Source: Actinomycetota bacterium (GTDB taxonomy: Bacteria; Actinomycetota; Coriobacteriia; Anaerosomatales; UBA912). Taken from it: DNA of 48,624 nucleotides. Location: NCBI GenBank assembly GCA_018334075.1, contig JAGXSC010000055.1, positions 1 through 48,624 on the forward strand. Direction: 5' to 3'. Below, piece after piece: positions 1 to 8,879 of the stretch. The notes beneath the pieces were generated by a model. The model made no database searches. It was given only the letters and a program-made list of their open reading frames with translations, and was not told the DNA's origin. The position numbers and the translations under genes were made by a program. Each line of letters starts with the position of its first letter. Within the stretch, counting starts at the first letter, position 1.

Positions 1-278
1 CCTTCGGTGAGCGCACCGCGATGAACCACCCCATGCAGGGAACCGCCGCCGACATCATGAAGCTTGCCATGATCGAGGTCGACAAAAGTCTTCGCGAGCA
101 TGGCATGGATGCCAAGATGCTGCTGCAAGTACACGATGAGCTGGTCTTTGAGTGCCCCGCCGATGAACTCGAGAGGCTTTCTCGGCTTGCCTGCGATGCC
201 ATGGGGGGCGTCGTAGAACTCTCAGTACCCCTGGAAGTAAATGTGGCAAGCGGCGAGAATTGGGCTATCGCCAAGTAA
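1..278 (+). CDS. polA: DNA polymerase I, C-terminal end (partial)
   Basis: Only the last 92 or so codons are inside the window; the gene enters from the left edge and the reading frame begins at base 3. The translation carries the end of the family A polymerase palm and fingers: NHPMQGTAADIMK, then motif C, QVHDELVFE, whose His-Asp pair belongs to the active site. The gene ends in TAA at 276-278. Family A polymerase I fills gaps after excision repair and removes RNA primers. It lies about 210 bp upstream of rpsA, a common actinobacterial arrangement. Presence of the 5'-3' exonuclease domain cannot be judged from here. Confidence 0.95.
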   Translation, partial: FGERTAMNHPMQGTAADIMKLAMIEVDKSLREHGMDAKMLLQVHDELVFECPADELERLSRLACDAMGGVVELSVPLEVNVASGENWAIAK

Positions 279-296
279 ACAGAGTATTGACATAGC

Positions 297-325
297 TGGA
301 AAGAGCCAGTATTGAGTTGTATACT
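297..325 (+). promoter_or_regulatory. Putative sigma-70 promoter for rpsA
   Basis: TGGAAA (297-302) and TATACT (320-325) are separated by exactly 17 bp. The -10 matches the consensus at five of six positions and the -35 at four of six. Transcription would start near 332, giving an rpsA leader of about 157 nt. A TTGACA at 287-292 is also present, but its best-spaced -10 (TATTGA) is poor. Confidence 0.5.
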
Positions 326-460
326 TGTGCGACGATGCCTTCGGCTTTGCTGACGGGCGTCTGTTTGTAATGTAGGCCCTGGATATGTGTGGACAGCTTA
401 GTGGGCGAAGATTGTGACCTGTTGGCGATTCGAACCTGTAGGCGACCAAGCATGCGAAGG

Positions 461-480
461 GGCCCCGATTAGAAGGGGTC
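461..480 (+). promoter_or_regulatory. Hairpin that can mask the rpsA ribosome binding site
   Basis: GGCCCC (461-466) can pair with GGGGTC (475-480) around an 8-nt loop, with one G-T wobble. The right arm contains the GGGG of the Shine-Dalgarno sequence AGAAGGGG that serves the ATG at 489. Autogenous translational control of rpsA is known in enterobacteria. A link to this hairpin is inference. Confidence 0.4.
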
Positions 481-488
481 CAACCCAA

Positions 489-1805
489 ATGAGTGAGCTT
501 GAAAACGGCTCGGTGATTGATCAGACCGAGTACACTGATGAGGAGATGCATGCCCTCATCGACGGCACCATGGCGGATTTCGACGATGGTGATCTGGTCT
601 TTGGTACTGTAGTGAAGGTGGAGCGCGATGAAGTGCTGCTCGACATCGGCTACAAGTCCGAAGGTGTGATCCCGGCGCGTGAGCTCTCCATCCGCAAGGA
701 CGCCAATCCTTCCGATATAGTCTCTACAGGGGACAAAATCGAAGCCCTGGTTTTGCAGAAAGAGGACAAGGATGGTCGCCTGATCCTGTCGAAGAAGCGC
801 GCCGAGTATGAGCGTGCATGGAGCAGTGTCGAGGAGAAATTCGAGTCTGGGGAGAATGTTGAAGGCGAAGTAATCGAGGTCGTCAAAGGCGGCCTGATCA
901 TTGACATCGGTCTACGCGGATTTCTTCCTGCCTCACTTGTGGATCTACGCCGCGTGAAAGATTTGCTGGCTTATATGGGAACCAGGCTTGAGGCGCGCGT
1001 CATCGAGATGGATCGCAATCGCAACAACGTTGTGCTTTCGCGTCGCGTTGTGCTGGAGGACGGCCGCAAGAATGAGCGCTCCGAGGTATTGGGCAAGCTT
1101 GCAAAGGGCCAGATACTGCCGGGCGTGGTATCGAGCATCGTTGACTTCGGCGCGTTCGTTGACCTAGGTGGGATAGACGGACTCGTTCACATCTCTGAGC
1201 TTTCGTGGAGCCACGTCAACCACCCCTCCGAGGTCGTCAAGGTAGGGGACAAGGTGGAGGTTAAGGTTCTCGAAGTTGATATGGATCGCGAGCGGATCTC
1301 GCTTGGTCTGAAGCAGACACAGCCCGATCCCTGGCAGGAGCTTGTCAAGAAGTACCCGATTGGCTCCATTCTGGAGGGCAAGGTCACGAAAATCGTGCCG
1401 TTTGGCGTGTTTGTCGAGCTAGGGAACGATATCGAGGGCCTAGTGCACATCTCCGAGATGGCGCGGGGACATGTCGAGACACCCGAGCAGGTCACTGCTG
1501 TCGGCGAGCAGGTTCACGTCAAGGTGCAGGAAGTCGATCTTGACCGCCGACGGATTTCGCTGTCGATGCGGGCGGCCGGTGAGGCGCTTGGAACCGTCAT
1601 CGAGATTCCTCCGAAAGAGGAGACCGAGACCGAGACCGACGCCGATGCCGGCGACGTGGAAGTCACTGAAGAAGTTGAGACCGAGGCCGAGGTCGACGAC
1701 GTGGACGCCGCTGACGAAGTCGAGGTTGACGACGTGGAGGTCGCTGAGACCGAGGCTGTCGACGCGGATGCTTCTGAGACCGAGGATGGCGCCGACCGGG
1801 CGTAA
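489..1805 (+). CDS. rpsA: 30S ribosomal protein S1
   Basis: 438 residues. It binds mRNA at the small ribosomal subunit and helps initiation. Four S1 RNA-binding repeats follow one another: one starting at DGDLVFGTVVKVERDE, one at GENVEGEVIEVVKGG, one at KGQILPGVVSSIVDFGAFVD, and one at IGSILEGKVTKIVPFGVFVE. The last two have the typical HISE motif. Four repeats rather than the six of E. coli is usual for Actinomycetota. The C-terminal 65 or so residues are a low-complexity acidic tail of Glu, Asp, Val and Thr. The ATG at 489 is chosen because AGAAGGGG lies just upstream; the frame stays open 25 codons further but that extension looks non-coding. Confidence 0.95.
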   Translation: MSELENGSVIDQTEYTDEEMHALIDGTMADFDDGDLVFGTVVKVERDEVLLDIGYKSEGVIPARELSIRKDANPSDIVSTGDKIEALVLQKEDKDGRLILSKKRAEYERAWSSVEEKFESGENVEGEVIEVVKGGLIIDIGLRGFLPASLVDLRRVKDLLAYMGTRLEARVIEMDRNRNNVVLSRRVVLEDGRKNERSEVLGKLAKGQILPGVVSSIVDFGAFVDLGGIDGLVHISELSWSHVNHPSEVVKVGDKVEVKVLEVDMDRERISLGLKQTQPDPWQELVKKYPIGSILEGKVTKIVPFGVFVELGNDIEGLVHISEMARGHVETPEQVTAVGEQVHVKVQEVDLDRRRISLSMRAAGEALGTVIEIPPKEETETETDADAGDVEVTEEVETEAEVDDVDAADEVEVDDVEVAETEAVDADASETEDGADRA

Positions 1806-1822
1806 TGGAAGTTTGCGATTGG

Positions 1823-1868
1823 CGAAGGGCTTGAAGCACGGCTCACGGTAGCCGGGCCGAGCCCTTCG
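1823..1868 (+). other. Nested inverted repeat between rpsA and coaE
   Basis: A perfect 9-bp stem, CGAAGGGCT (1823-1831) with AGCCCTTCG (1860-1868), encloses a second 5-bp hairpin, CGGCT (1839-1843) with AGCCG (1850-1854). No T-run follows, so a standard intrinsic terminator is unlikely. It lies in the 85-bp gap and could be an mRNA processing or stability element. Confidence 0.5.
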
Positions 1869-1890
1869 ATCATCGTTCCGGAGGCCGAAG

Positions 1891-2499
1891 ATGTATCTCA
1901 TAGCGGTTACAGGTGGCCTAGGCTCCGGCAAGTCGACGGCGTGCGAGTTTTTCCAGTCCAAAGGCGCTATTTGGATTTCACTCGATGCGCTGGCTCATCA
2001 GCTTCTCGATCCGGGAACCTGCGTGTATCGGCAGGTCGTGGATTCCTTTGGCGTAGAAATCCTTGACGCTCAGGGCAAAGTTGAGCGCGCCAAACTTGCG
2101 GACATCGTGTTTCGCAACCTAGAGGCGCGAAAGAGGCTGAACGCCCTCGTGCATCCTGCGGTACTGCGCGAGCTCGCCGAAGGTATTGCGAGCCTTCGCC
2201 TCATGGAGGACCCTCCACATGTGGTTGTGCTGGAGGTACCGCTACTCGCGGAGGCTCCGGCCTTTGCGGAGCTTGCCGACACAGTGTTATCGATCGAGGC
2301 CCCCGAGGATCTTCGAATCGCACGCGCGGTGGCTTCAGGGCGGAATCGCTCAGACACGCTCCGCAGAATCGCGGCACAGGCTAGCGATGCTGAGAGATCG
2401 GCACTCGCCAGCACCGTGATATCGAACACCGGTTCGAGGGAGGAGTTTTTCGGCAAGCTGGAAGAGTATTGGGACGCGGTGATATTGCGTGGCGCGTAG
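1891..2499 (+). CDS. coaE: Dephospho-CoA kinase
   Basis: 202 residues, the usual size for the family. It catalyses the last step of coenzyme A synthesis, phosphorylating the 3'-hydroxyl of dephospho-CoA with ATP. The Walker A loop GGLGSGKST sits at residues 8-16, followed by SLDALAHQLL, the conserved substrate-binding Asp-Ala region, and VLEVPLLAEA further on. The ATG at 1891 has GGAGG about 10 bp upstream. The last 11 bp overlap the GTG start of the next gene, so the two are probably translated together. Confidence 0.93.
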   Translation: MYLIAVTGGLGSGKSTACEFFQSKGAIWISLDALAHQLLDPGTCVYRQVVDSFGVEILDAQGKVERAKLADIVFRNLEARKRLNALVHPAVLRELAEGIASLRLMEDPPHVVVLEVPLLAEAPAFAELADTVLSIEAPEDLRIARAVASGRNRSDTLRRIAAQASDAERSALASTVISNTGSREEFFGKLEEYWDAVILRGA

Positions 2500-3076
2500 A
2501 GGCATTTTCGTGTGGTACCGACTGGTGATCATCGGAGCGTTGGCGCTCATGGCGGGAACGACCTTTATGTTTTTGCGCGGGCCGGATTTTTTGCAACGCC
2601 TGTATTATCCTCTGCCCGAGGAGTATCGGTCGATGATCGCCGATTCCGCGCAGCGGCACAGAGTAAGCCCTTATCTAGTGGCCGCCATCATTCAGGGAGA
2701 GTCAAGGTGGCGTTCGGATGCCGTGTCTCCCGCCGGTGCTGTTGGCCTGATGCAGCTATTACCATCAACGGCCGCGGACATGGACCACGCGGTGGCCGCG
2801 CACTTTGCCTCCTCGGCAGGAAAACTCACTGACCCTGCGACGAACATCGAGTTCGGGAGTGCCTATTTCCGGTTTTTGGTGGAAAGGTACAATGAGATCG
2901 AACCCGCGCTGGCTGCGTACAATGCGGGCATGCGAAACGCCGATGAGTGGGTCGCCAAAGGCGGCGACATAAGGGATGCGATCGAGTTTCCGGAAACCCG
3001 CCACTACGTTTTGCGTGTCATGCGGGCAAAAAATGCGTACGAGCGATTGTATCCTGACGCTTTCGAGAATGAGTGA
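2489..3076 (+). CDS. Membrane-anchored lytic transglycosylase (SLT domain)
   Basis: 195 residues. An N-terminal membrane segment (about residues 10-27) is followed by a soluble lytic transglycosylase domain of the Slt70/MltC type, which cleaves peptidoglycan between MurNAc and GlcNAc with formation of 1,6-anhydroMurNAc. Motif I is visible as QGESRWRSDAVSPAGAVGLMQ, with the likely catalytic Glu at residue 71, and the later AAYNAG motif is intact. The start is GTG, overlapping the end of coaE. Its place between coaE and uvrB gives no functional clue. It probably acts outside the membrane in wall remodelling. Confidence 0.88.
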   Translation: MARRGIFVWYRLVIIGALALMAGTTFMFLRGPDFLQRLYYPLPEEYRSMIADSAQRHRVSPYLVAAIIQGESRWRSDAVSPAGAVGLMQLLPSTAADMDHAVAAHFASSAGKLTDPATNIEFGSAYFRFLVERYNEIEPALAAYNAGMRNADEWVAKGGDIRDAIEFPETRHYVLRVMRAKNAYERLYPDAFENE

Positions 3077-3091
3077 AAGGCGATATCGTCC

Positions 3092-5227
3092 TTGAGCGAC
3101 TCGACACGACTTGACCAGGCAGGTGTGCTTGGCGAAGAGAGCCTGAAGAGCCGAGAAAGCCGAGCTATCCGCGTTGTCTCCGAGTATCAGCCCGCAGGGG
3201 ATCAGCCCAAAGCTATCCGGGAACTGACGGAGGGCATCGAGAGAGGGTTGAAGTATCAGACGCTTCTCGGCGTGACCGGCTCAGGCAAGACGTACACGAT
3301 GGCCAAGACGATCGAGGCGACCCAGCGGCCTACGCTCATTATGGCGCCGAACAAGACCCTTGCCGCACAGCTCGCGGCTGAGCTAAAGGAGCTAATGCCG
3401 GACAACGCGGTCGTCTACTTCGTTTCTTACTACGACTACTATCAGCCGGAAGCCTACGTACCGACCACTGACACGTTTATCGAAAAGGACGCGTCGATAA
3501 ACGCCGAGGTCGAAAAGTTGCGCCATGCCGCCACGGCCACCTTGCTTTCTCGGCGTGATGTGGTGGTGGTGGCCAGCGTGAGCTGCATCTACGGAATCGG
3601 CTCCCCTGAGGATTACGCCGGAATGGCCGCTTTTCTCACCGCCGGCGAAAGGCTTGACAGGGAAGACCTGATCCGAAATCTCATCGACATCCAGTATGAC
3701 CGAAACGATTACGAGCTGGCCCGCGGAGCCTTTCGTGTGCGCGGGGATGTCGTCGATGTTTTTCCGCCTTACGCGGACCGCCCTGTCAGAGTGGAGTTTT
3801 TCGGTGATGAAATAGAAAGCATCGCCGAGTTCGAACCTGTTACCGGCGAAGTGATGGTCACCTTCAAGTGGTTACCGATTTGGCCCGCGACGCACTATGT
3901 CACCGCGCCGGAAAAGCTCGCCTCGGCGCTGAAGACTATCAAGGAGGAGTTGTCGGGACGGCTGAAAGAATTGAAGGCAGACGGCAAGCTGCTTGAGGCC
4001 CAGAGGCTGGAGATGCGGGTTGGATACGACCTTGAGATGCTTGAGACGATGGGATTTTGCTCAGGGATCGAAAACTACTCCCGCCACCTTGACGGAAGGC
4101 GCACGGGTGAGCCACCCAACACGCTCATAGATTATTTTCCCGAGGACTTCGTGTGCTTTATCGACGAGAGTCATGTTACGGTGCCCCAGATCCGGGGGAT
4201 GCACGAAGGCGACAGGTCCAGGAAGCTTACCTTGGTGGGACACGGGTTCAGGCTTCCAAGCGCGCTCGACAACCGGCCATTGCGCTTCGACGAGTTTGGC
4301 GCGAGGGCGCATCAGATCGTCCATGTCTCGGCGACCCCTGGCGATTGGGAGGCGAAAGTAACCCAGCAGGTCGTGGAGCAGATTATTCGCCCCACCGGGC
4401 TTGTCGATCCGCAGGTCGTTGTGCGTCCCGTCAAGGAGCAGATCGACGACCTGATCGGGGAAGTCAAAGAGCGTGTAGAGCGCGATGAGCGCACCTTGGT
4501 GACAACCCTTACCAAGAAGATGGCCGAGGATCTGACGGAGTATCTGATAGAGCAGGGCGTAGCCACGAGGTATTTGCACTCCGACATCGGCACGCTCGAC
4601 AGAATCGATATCTTGAGGGATTTGCGCCTCGGCGAATTTGATTGCCTTGTGGGTATCAATCTATTGCGTGAAGGACTTGATCTGCCCGAAGTTTCCCTGG
4701 TGGCGATCTTGGACGCCGACAAGGAGGGGTTTCTGCGCAACCACCGGTCGCTTATACAGACTATCGGCCGTGCGGCGCGCAACGTGTCAGGGCAGGTCAT
4801 ACTCTACGCGGACAGGATGACCGAATCGATGCGGCTGGCAATCGAGGAGACCGACCGACGCAGGGAGATACAGCTCGAGTACAACGCGAAGCATGGTATT
4901 GAGCCGAAGTCGGTGCGCAAAGCGATCTCGGACATCGTGCAGTATGTCCGAGAAGGACAGGCCGAGTACACGACCGCGGCTCAGGCAGCCAAAGAGCTCT
5001 CGGCTCTTCCACGATCTGAGGTCATGAGAATACTCTCCACACTGGAGGAAGAGATGTTAGCAGCGGCAGAGGCGCTGGATTTTGAGAGCGCGGCAAGATT
5101 GCGCGACCAGATAGTAAAGCTTAAAGTGGAGATTGAGCGACTGACCGAGGACGAGGTCATCGGTCGCCTCAAGCAGGGAGCCAGACGGGGTTCGGGACAT
5201 GGAAAGAGCAAGCGCCACCGCAAGTGA
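3092..5227 (+). CDS. uvrB: Excinuclease ABC subunit B
   Basis: 711 residues, slightly longer than the usual 660-680 because of N- and C-terminal extensions. UvrB is the helicase-like damage verifier of nucleotide excision repair, loaded by UvrA and partnering UvrC. Walker A is [10 protein letters not shown]; the beta-hairpin region [12 protein letters not shown] and the motif [10 protein letters not shown] follow, then helicase motifs [14 protein letters not shown] and [11 protein letters not shown]-terminal UVR domain ([14 protein letters not shown]) would contact UvrC. The start is taken as TTG at 3092; an in-frame GTG at 3122 is an alternative. The C-terminal tail is Arg, Lys and Gly rich. 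Confidence 0.96.
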   Translation: MSDSTRLDQAGVLGEESLKSRESRAIRVVSEYQPAGDQPKAIRELTEGIERGLKYQTLLGVTGSGKTYTMAKTIEATQRPTLIMAPNKTLAAQLAAELKELMPDNAVVYFVSYYDYYQPEAYVPTTDTFIEKDASINAEVEKLRHAATATLLSRRDVVVVASVSCIYGIGSPEDYAGMAAFLTAGERLDREDLIRNLIDIQYDRNDYELARGAFRVRGDVVDVFPPYADRPVRVEFFGDEIESIAEFEPVTGEVMVTFKWLPIWPATHYVTAPEKLASALKTIKEELSGRLKELKADGKLLEAQRLEMRVGYDLEMLETMGFCSGIENYSRHLDGRRTGEPPNTLIDYFPEDFVCFIDESHVTVPQIRGMHEGDRSRKLTLVGHGFRLPSALDNRPLRFDEFGARAHQIVHVSATPGDWEAKVTQQVVEQIIRPTGLVDPQVVVRPVKEQIDDLIGEVKERVERDERTLVTTLTKKMAEDLTEYLIEQGVATRYLHSDIGTLDRIDILRDLRLGEFDCLVGINLLREGLDLPEVSLVAILDADKEGFLRNHRSLIQTIGRAARNVSGQVILYADRMTESMRLAIEETDRRREIQLEYNAKHGIEPKSVRKAISDIVQYVREGQAEYTTAAQAAKELSALPRSEVMRILSTLEEEMLAAAEALDFESAARLRDQIVKLKVEIERLTEDEVIGRLKQGARRGSGHGKSKRHRK

Positions 5228-5239
5228 GAGGGAGATGCC

Positions 5240-6193
5240 ATGGGCTCGGCCGCGATTGAGTGCAAGAATCTCACCAAGTACTACGGCAAGTCGCGTGGTA
5301 TCGATGGCCTGAGCCTTACCGTTGAGCGCGGCTCCACCTATGGATTCCTAGGTCCAAATGGCGCCGGGAAGACCACAACGATCCGGTGCCTTCTCGGCAT
5401 GCTGCAAGCCACCTCTGGAGAAGCATTTGTGCTTGGGGAACGAGTGAAGCTGGACGGAGCCGGACTTCGGCGGCGCATCGGCTACGTGCCTGGCGAGGTC
5501 AAGTTGTACGAGAAGGAGACCGGCCGGTGGCATATCGATTACATCTCGCGTTTCCGAGGAGGGCCGGGCTCGCTGACTGGTGAGCTGATCGAGCGGCTGG
5601 CGTTTGATCAGGGTCGCCGCGTTCGTGAGCTTTCGAAGGGAAACCGTCAGAAGTTGGCGCTTGTGCTGGGGTTGATGCACGACCCTGAGCTGCTGATGCT
5701 CGACGAGCCGACAAGCGGATTGGATCCTTTGAACCAGGAAGTGGTCTTCGACATCGTTTCCGAGCGCGTCGCCGCGGGCGCCACCGTGTTTCTCTCAAGC
5801 CACATACTCTCTGAAGTCGAGCGTGTTTGTACAACGGTCGGGATCATCAAGGAGGGGCGTCTGGTCGCCGAGGATCATGTTGAGTCGCTGCTTAGAAAAC
5901 GTCTGCGCAAGCTCGAGGTCACCTTTCACGAACCCGTCGGGGCAGAGGCGCTTTCCGATGTGCCTGGGGTGAAGGACATCACGATTCTTAGCCCCAGAAA
6001 GGTCGCCGCCAAAGTTGAAGGAGAAGGTATCGATCGATTACTGAAGCGGCTTTCCGCTTACGAAGTGGACGATCTCGTGATCGAACACGAGTCGCTCGAA
6101 GAGGCGTTTGTCGACTACTACCGTAAGGAGGCGGTTGTAGGCGAAAGCGAAGCGGATCTGCCCGACCGCCGGAAGGAAGTCGATCGAACATGA
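5240..6193 (+). CDS. ABC transporter ATP-binding protein (ABC-2 exporter type)
   Basis: 317 residues. The nucleotide-binding domain has Walker A GPNGAGKTTT, signature LSKGNRQK, Walker B LLMLDEP and a SSHILSEVERV switch region. This is the layout of ATPases that drive ABC-2 exporters (drug, peptide or lipid export). The roughly 90-residue C-terminal extension, containing LEEAFVDYYR, is typical of that subgroup. GAGAGGGAG lies just before the ATG. The stop overlaps the ATG of the permease gene by 4 bp, so the two form one transporter. The substrate cannot be read from the sequence. Confidence 0.92.
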   Translation: MGSAAIECKNLTKYYGKSRGIDGLSLTVERGSTYGFLGPNGAGKTTTIRCLLGMLQATSGEAFVLGERVKLDGAGLRRRIGYVPGEVKLYEKETGRWHIDYISRFRGGPGSLTGELIERLAFDQGRRVRELSKGNRQKLALVLGLMHDPELLMLDEPTSGLDPLNQEVVFDIVSERVAAGATVFLSSHILSEVERVCTTVGIIKEGRLVAEDHVESLLRKRLRKLEVTFHEPVGAEALSDVPGVKDITILSPRKVAAKVEGEGIDRLLKRLSAYEVDDLVIEHESLEEAFVDYYRKEAVVGESEADLPDRRKEVDRT

Positions 6194-6987
6194 ACCTGAA
6201 TCTGCTATTGGGCACGTTGCGGCAACGCCGAATTGGTCTGTTTTGGTTCAGCTTCGGGCTACTGGCCTACTCCTGGGTGATGATATGGTACTGGTCGATT
6301 CTCGGTGAAGAGTATTTCGAAATGATCGAAGCGATGCCCCCAGAGATGCTTGTCGCATTTGCGGGTTCAGCTGATATCGAGTTCGGCACGTTGGGGTCAT
6401 ACTTTCAAGTCGAATACCTTGGTTCCGGGTGGATCATTATCGTTGCTGCCGCGATGATCGTTTATGCGGCCAAGGCTGTCGCCAGCGAAATCGCGGCGGG
6501 CACCATGGAGCTTTTGATCGTCCAGCCGATCGCTCGTATAAAGTTTGTGCTCACGCGCATAGTAGGATTGGTGATATACGCGGCGGTGCTAACGGTGGCT
6601 TCGTTCGCGCCTATTCAGATTTTCGGAGAACAGTACAACATCGAGCTTCCCGGCCGCACTATCGCACTGCTCTATGCCACAGGGTTCCTGTTCGTGCTCA
6701 CCGTCGGCAGCTTCGCTTTTATGCTGTCATCGGCGATGAGCAGCGGTGGTCTTCCCGGAGCGATTACCGGCTCGCTTTTGGTGGTTATGTGGATTTTGCA
6801 AGCCATATCGCAATTCGCGGAGCTCGCCGATAACTTGCGGCCGGTGAATATCTTCGAATATTGGCAGCCTGGGGTATTAATAAACGACGGCGTGGTTTCG
6901 CCGGAGATATGGTGGGTCTATGGCGGTGCGACTATTGTGTCGCTGGCCATTGCCGTGGTTGTGTTCTTGCGAAGAGATCTGACATAG
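6190..6987 (+). CDS. ABC-2 type transporter permease
   Basis: 265 residues with about six hydrophobic segments, the first near residues 15-36. It has the features of ABC-2 permeases: a long hydrophilic stretch after the first helix (YFEMIEAMPPEMLVAFAG) and the motif ASEIAAGTMELLIVQPI in the middle. It would form the membrane channel for the ATPase encoded directly upstream, with which it overlaps by ATGA. Substrate unknown. The protein ends with a short positively charged cytoplasmic tail. Confidence 0.88.
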   Translation: MNLNLLLGTLRQRRIGLFWFSFGLLAYSWVMIWYWSILGEEYFEMIEAMPPEMLVAFAGSADIEFGTLGSYFQVEYLGSGWIIIVAAAMIVYAAKAVASEIAAGTMELLIVQPIARIKFVLTRIVGLVIYAAVLTVASFAPIQIFGEQYNIELPGRTIALLYATGFLFVLTVGSFAFMLSSAMSSGGLPGAITGSLLVVMWILQAISQFAELADNLRPVNIFEYWQPGVLINDGVVSPEIWWVYGGATIVSLAIAVVVFLRRDLT

Positions 6988-7036
6988 ACGAATCTGTAGG
7001 GGCTGTGCGGCCTTAGCACGATCAGGAGGATTGATA

Positions 7037-7390
7037 ATGGTTACAAACGAACAGTTTATGCGTTTTCTTGCAGCCTGGGCGCTTGTTCACGAGACTGCGG
7101 ATGAAGGATGGAAGGCAGCGGTTGAGCGCGGGAGTAGTGTGACCCCTGAGGCGATGAAAACCGGCCCGGAGGCCTTCGTGGATGGACTCTCGGCGATAAT
7201 CGCGGAAGAGAAGGATCGCCTCAAAAACGAACTCGCGGCAGGTGGATCAGACCCGGATGGGCGCACCGCCTCGGAGGGCGACAAAATCGATGAGCTGCGC
7301 TTCGAAGTGGCAGAGCTCAAAGGTCGCATCGAATCGATGAGCGCGACTTTGGATATGATCGCGAAGCGCACAACTTCGTCCGGAGAGTAG
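7037..7390 (+). CDS. Small coiled-coil protein of unknown function
   Basis: 117 residues, soluble. I do not recognise a family with certainty. The N-terminal half is helical; residues 75-110 (DELRFEVAELKGRIESMSA) form a predicted coiled coil after a Gly/Asp-rich linker. It loosely resembles phasin-like or granule-associated helical proteins. The start is ATG 7037 because AGGAGGA (7024-7030) sits 6 bp before it. It ends 6 bp before the UbiB-like kinase gene, so the two are probably co-transcribed and may act together. Confidence 0.7.
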   Translation: MVTNEQFMRFLAAWALVHETADEGWKAAVERGSSVTPEAMKTGPEAFVDGLSAIIAEEKDRLKNELAAGGSDPDGRTASEGDKIDELRFEVAELKGRIESMSATLDMIAKRTTSSGE

Positions 7391-7396
7391 GTTTCT

Positions 7397-8755
7397 ATGC
7401 CGGGTCGAGGGCTACAGATCCTCACTGTTTTTTCCCGCAGGGCACTTGTGGCCGCCGTGGGCTCGTGGTTTGGCCTTGCGCCGCCGCCTCAGCGCCGGGC
7501 CGTGATCGCTCGGCAGATGAGACTCGCTTGCGAGGAGCTCGGCCCGACCTTTATCAAGCTTGGGCAGCTTGCTTCCGTGCGCCCCGATATCTTCCGGGCG
7601 GAAACCGTCTTTGAGCTCGAACGATTGCAGGACTCGGTTCCGCCTGTTTCGACGCAGTCGGTCTTCGATATCATAGAAAGCGAATTCGGGTGTCCGCCGA
7701 GCGAGTTGTTCGAGTCGATCGACCCGCAGCCGCTTGCCTCGGCGTCGATAGCGCAGGTCCACCGGGCGCGTCTTGCGCAAGATTATCGCATGACCTGCGG
7801 CCGGAGCCTGTGTGCCGGTGCCGAGGTGGTTGTGAAGGTGGTAAAACCGGGCATTGAGGAGACGATAGAAAACGATCTTGCGATTGTCCGCAGGCTGGCT
7901 ATGGCCATCGGTAAAGCCGGGCTCGATCGAAGGATGGATATTGTCGGCACGATTGACGAGTTCGCGCAATCGTTGCGGAACGAGGTCGACCTGCGGAACG
8001 AGGGCCGTGTCGCGGACAGGTTCGGCTTCGATTTCCGGCAAGACGCGCTTGTCGCGGTACCCGGAGTGGTGTGGTCGCGTTCGACGAGCCGGGTTCTGAC
8101 GATGGAGTATGTGGAAGGCTGGCGGCTTACCGATATCACCGATGCCGAGCGCGCGGGCGTGGATGCTTACGGGCTGGCTCTTCATGGAGCGGAAGTCTTC
8201 ATGCGACAAGTTCTTGTCCTCGGCAGATTTCACGCCGATCTTCATCCCGCCAATCTGTTTGTCACGCCGGATTCGCGCATCTGCTACCTGGACTTCGGGA
8301 TAGTCGGTAAGACCGAGCCGGCTCAAAGGATAGCCATTGCGCAGGTGCTCGCCGCTACTGTCTACGGCGACGCCGATAGGGCGGTTCGTTACAGCGCCGA
8401 GCTAGGCTTGCTTATCCCGGAAGACAGGGAGGCACAGGTCCGAAGTAGTGTCGCTGCGCTCATGCAGCGAACGATCGCAAATCCCGGCGGCTCCGACGTT
8501 CGCGGTTTCGCGATAGGATTTCTCTCGATACTCGCTGACTTCAGGGTAAAGATCCCGGCTGGCTACGGGCTTCTCATCAAGGCACTGGTCACCGTTGACG
8601 GCGTTTGCAGATCGATATACCCGGACATCGACATTGCCAAAGCCGCGAGGCCGTACGCTACTCGCCTGATAGCAAGGCAGATGCTGCAGCCGCAGCGCGT
8701 CTGGTCTAAGATACCGGAGGTGCTCAGAAGCGCGATACGGGTCATCTCCGAGTAA
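7397..8755 (+). CDS. AarF/UbiB family atypical kinase
   Basis: 452 residues. The family signature KxGQ is present as FIKLGQ (residues 52-57), followed by the Ala/Ser-rich nucleotide loop LASASIAQVHRA, the conserved FAQSLRNEVDLRNE, the catalytic-loop equivalent GRFHADLHPANL and metal-binding YLDFGIVG. UbiB proteins support quinone synthesis or lipid handling by ATP hydrolysis on membrane precursors. In an anaerobe this might concern menaquinone or another isoprenoid. Unlike many UbiB proteins, no pair of C-terminal membrane helices is visible; the protein ends in a charged helix. Confidence 0.9.
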   Translation: MPGRGLQILTVFSRRALVAAVGSWFGLAPPPQRRAVIARQMRLACEELGPTFIKLGQLASVRPDIFRAETVFELERLQDSVPPVSTQSVFDIIESEFGCPPSELFESIDPQPLASASIAQVHRARLAQDYRMTCGRSLCAGAEVVVKVVKPGIEETIENDLAIVRRLAMAIGKAGLDRRMDIVGTIDEFAQSLRNEVDLRNEGRVADRFGFDFRQDALVAVPGVVWSRSTSRVLTMEYVEGWRLTDITDAERAGVDAYGLALHGAEVFMRQVLVLGRFHADLHPANLFVTPDSRICYLDFGIVGKTEPAQRIAIAQVLAATVYGDADRAVRYSAELGLLIPEDREAQVRSSVAALMQRTIANPGGSDVRGFAIGFLSILADFRVKIPAGYGLLIKALVTVDGVCRSIYPDIDIAKAARPYATRLIARQMLQPQRVWSKIPEVLRSAIRVISE

Positions 8756-8782
8756 CGATTGTGCGTCTTGCCCTTTATTTTG

Positions 8783-8811
8783 TTGGCGCTTGGGAATATC
8801 CTACGTAAAGT
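8783..8811 (+). promoter_or_regulatory. Possible promoter for glnA
   Basis: TTGGCG (8783-8788) and TAAAGT (8806-8811) are separated by 17 bp; each matches the sigma-70 consensus at four of six positions. Transcription would begin near 8818, about 60 nt before the GTG start. No convincing GlnR-type operator is seen. Confidence 0.35.
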
Positions 8812-8879
8812 CATGTTTGTTCGGTGGACGGCGCAAAATCAGCGACTTCATCATCGTAAGCCATGCGAAAGGGGCTAAC

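Noticed and set aside
287-315. TTGACA with TATTGA as an alternative rpsA promoter
   Set aside because: The -10 matches only three of six positions; the nearby TGGAAA-N17-TATACT is better.
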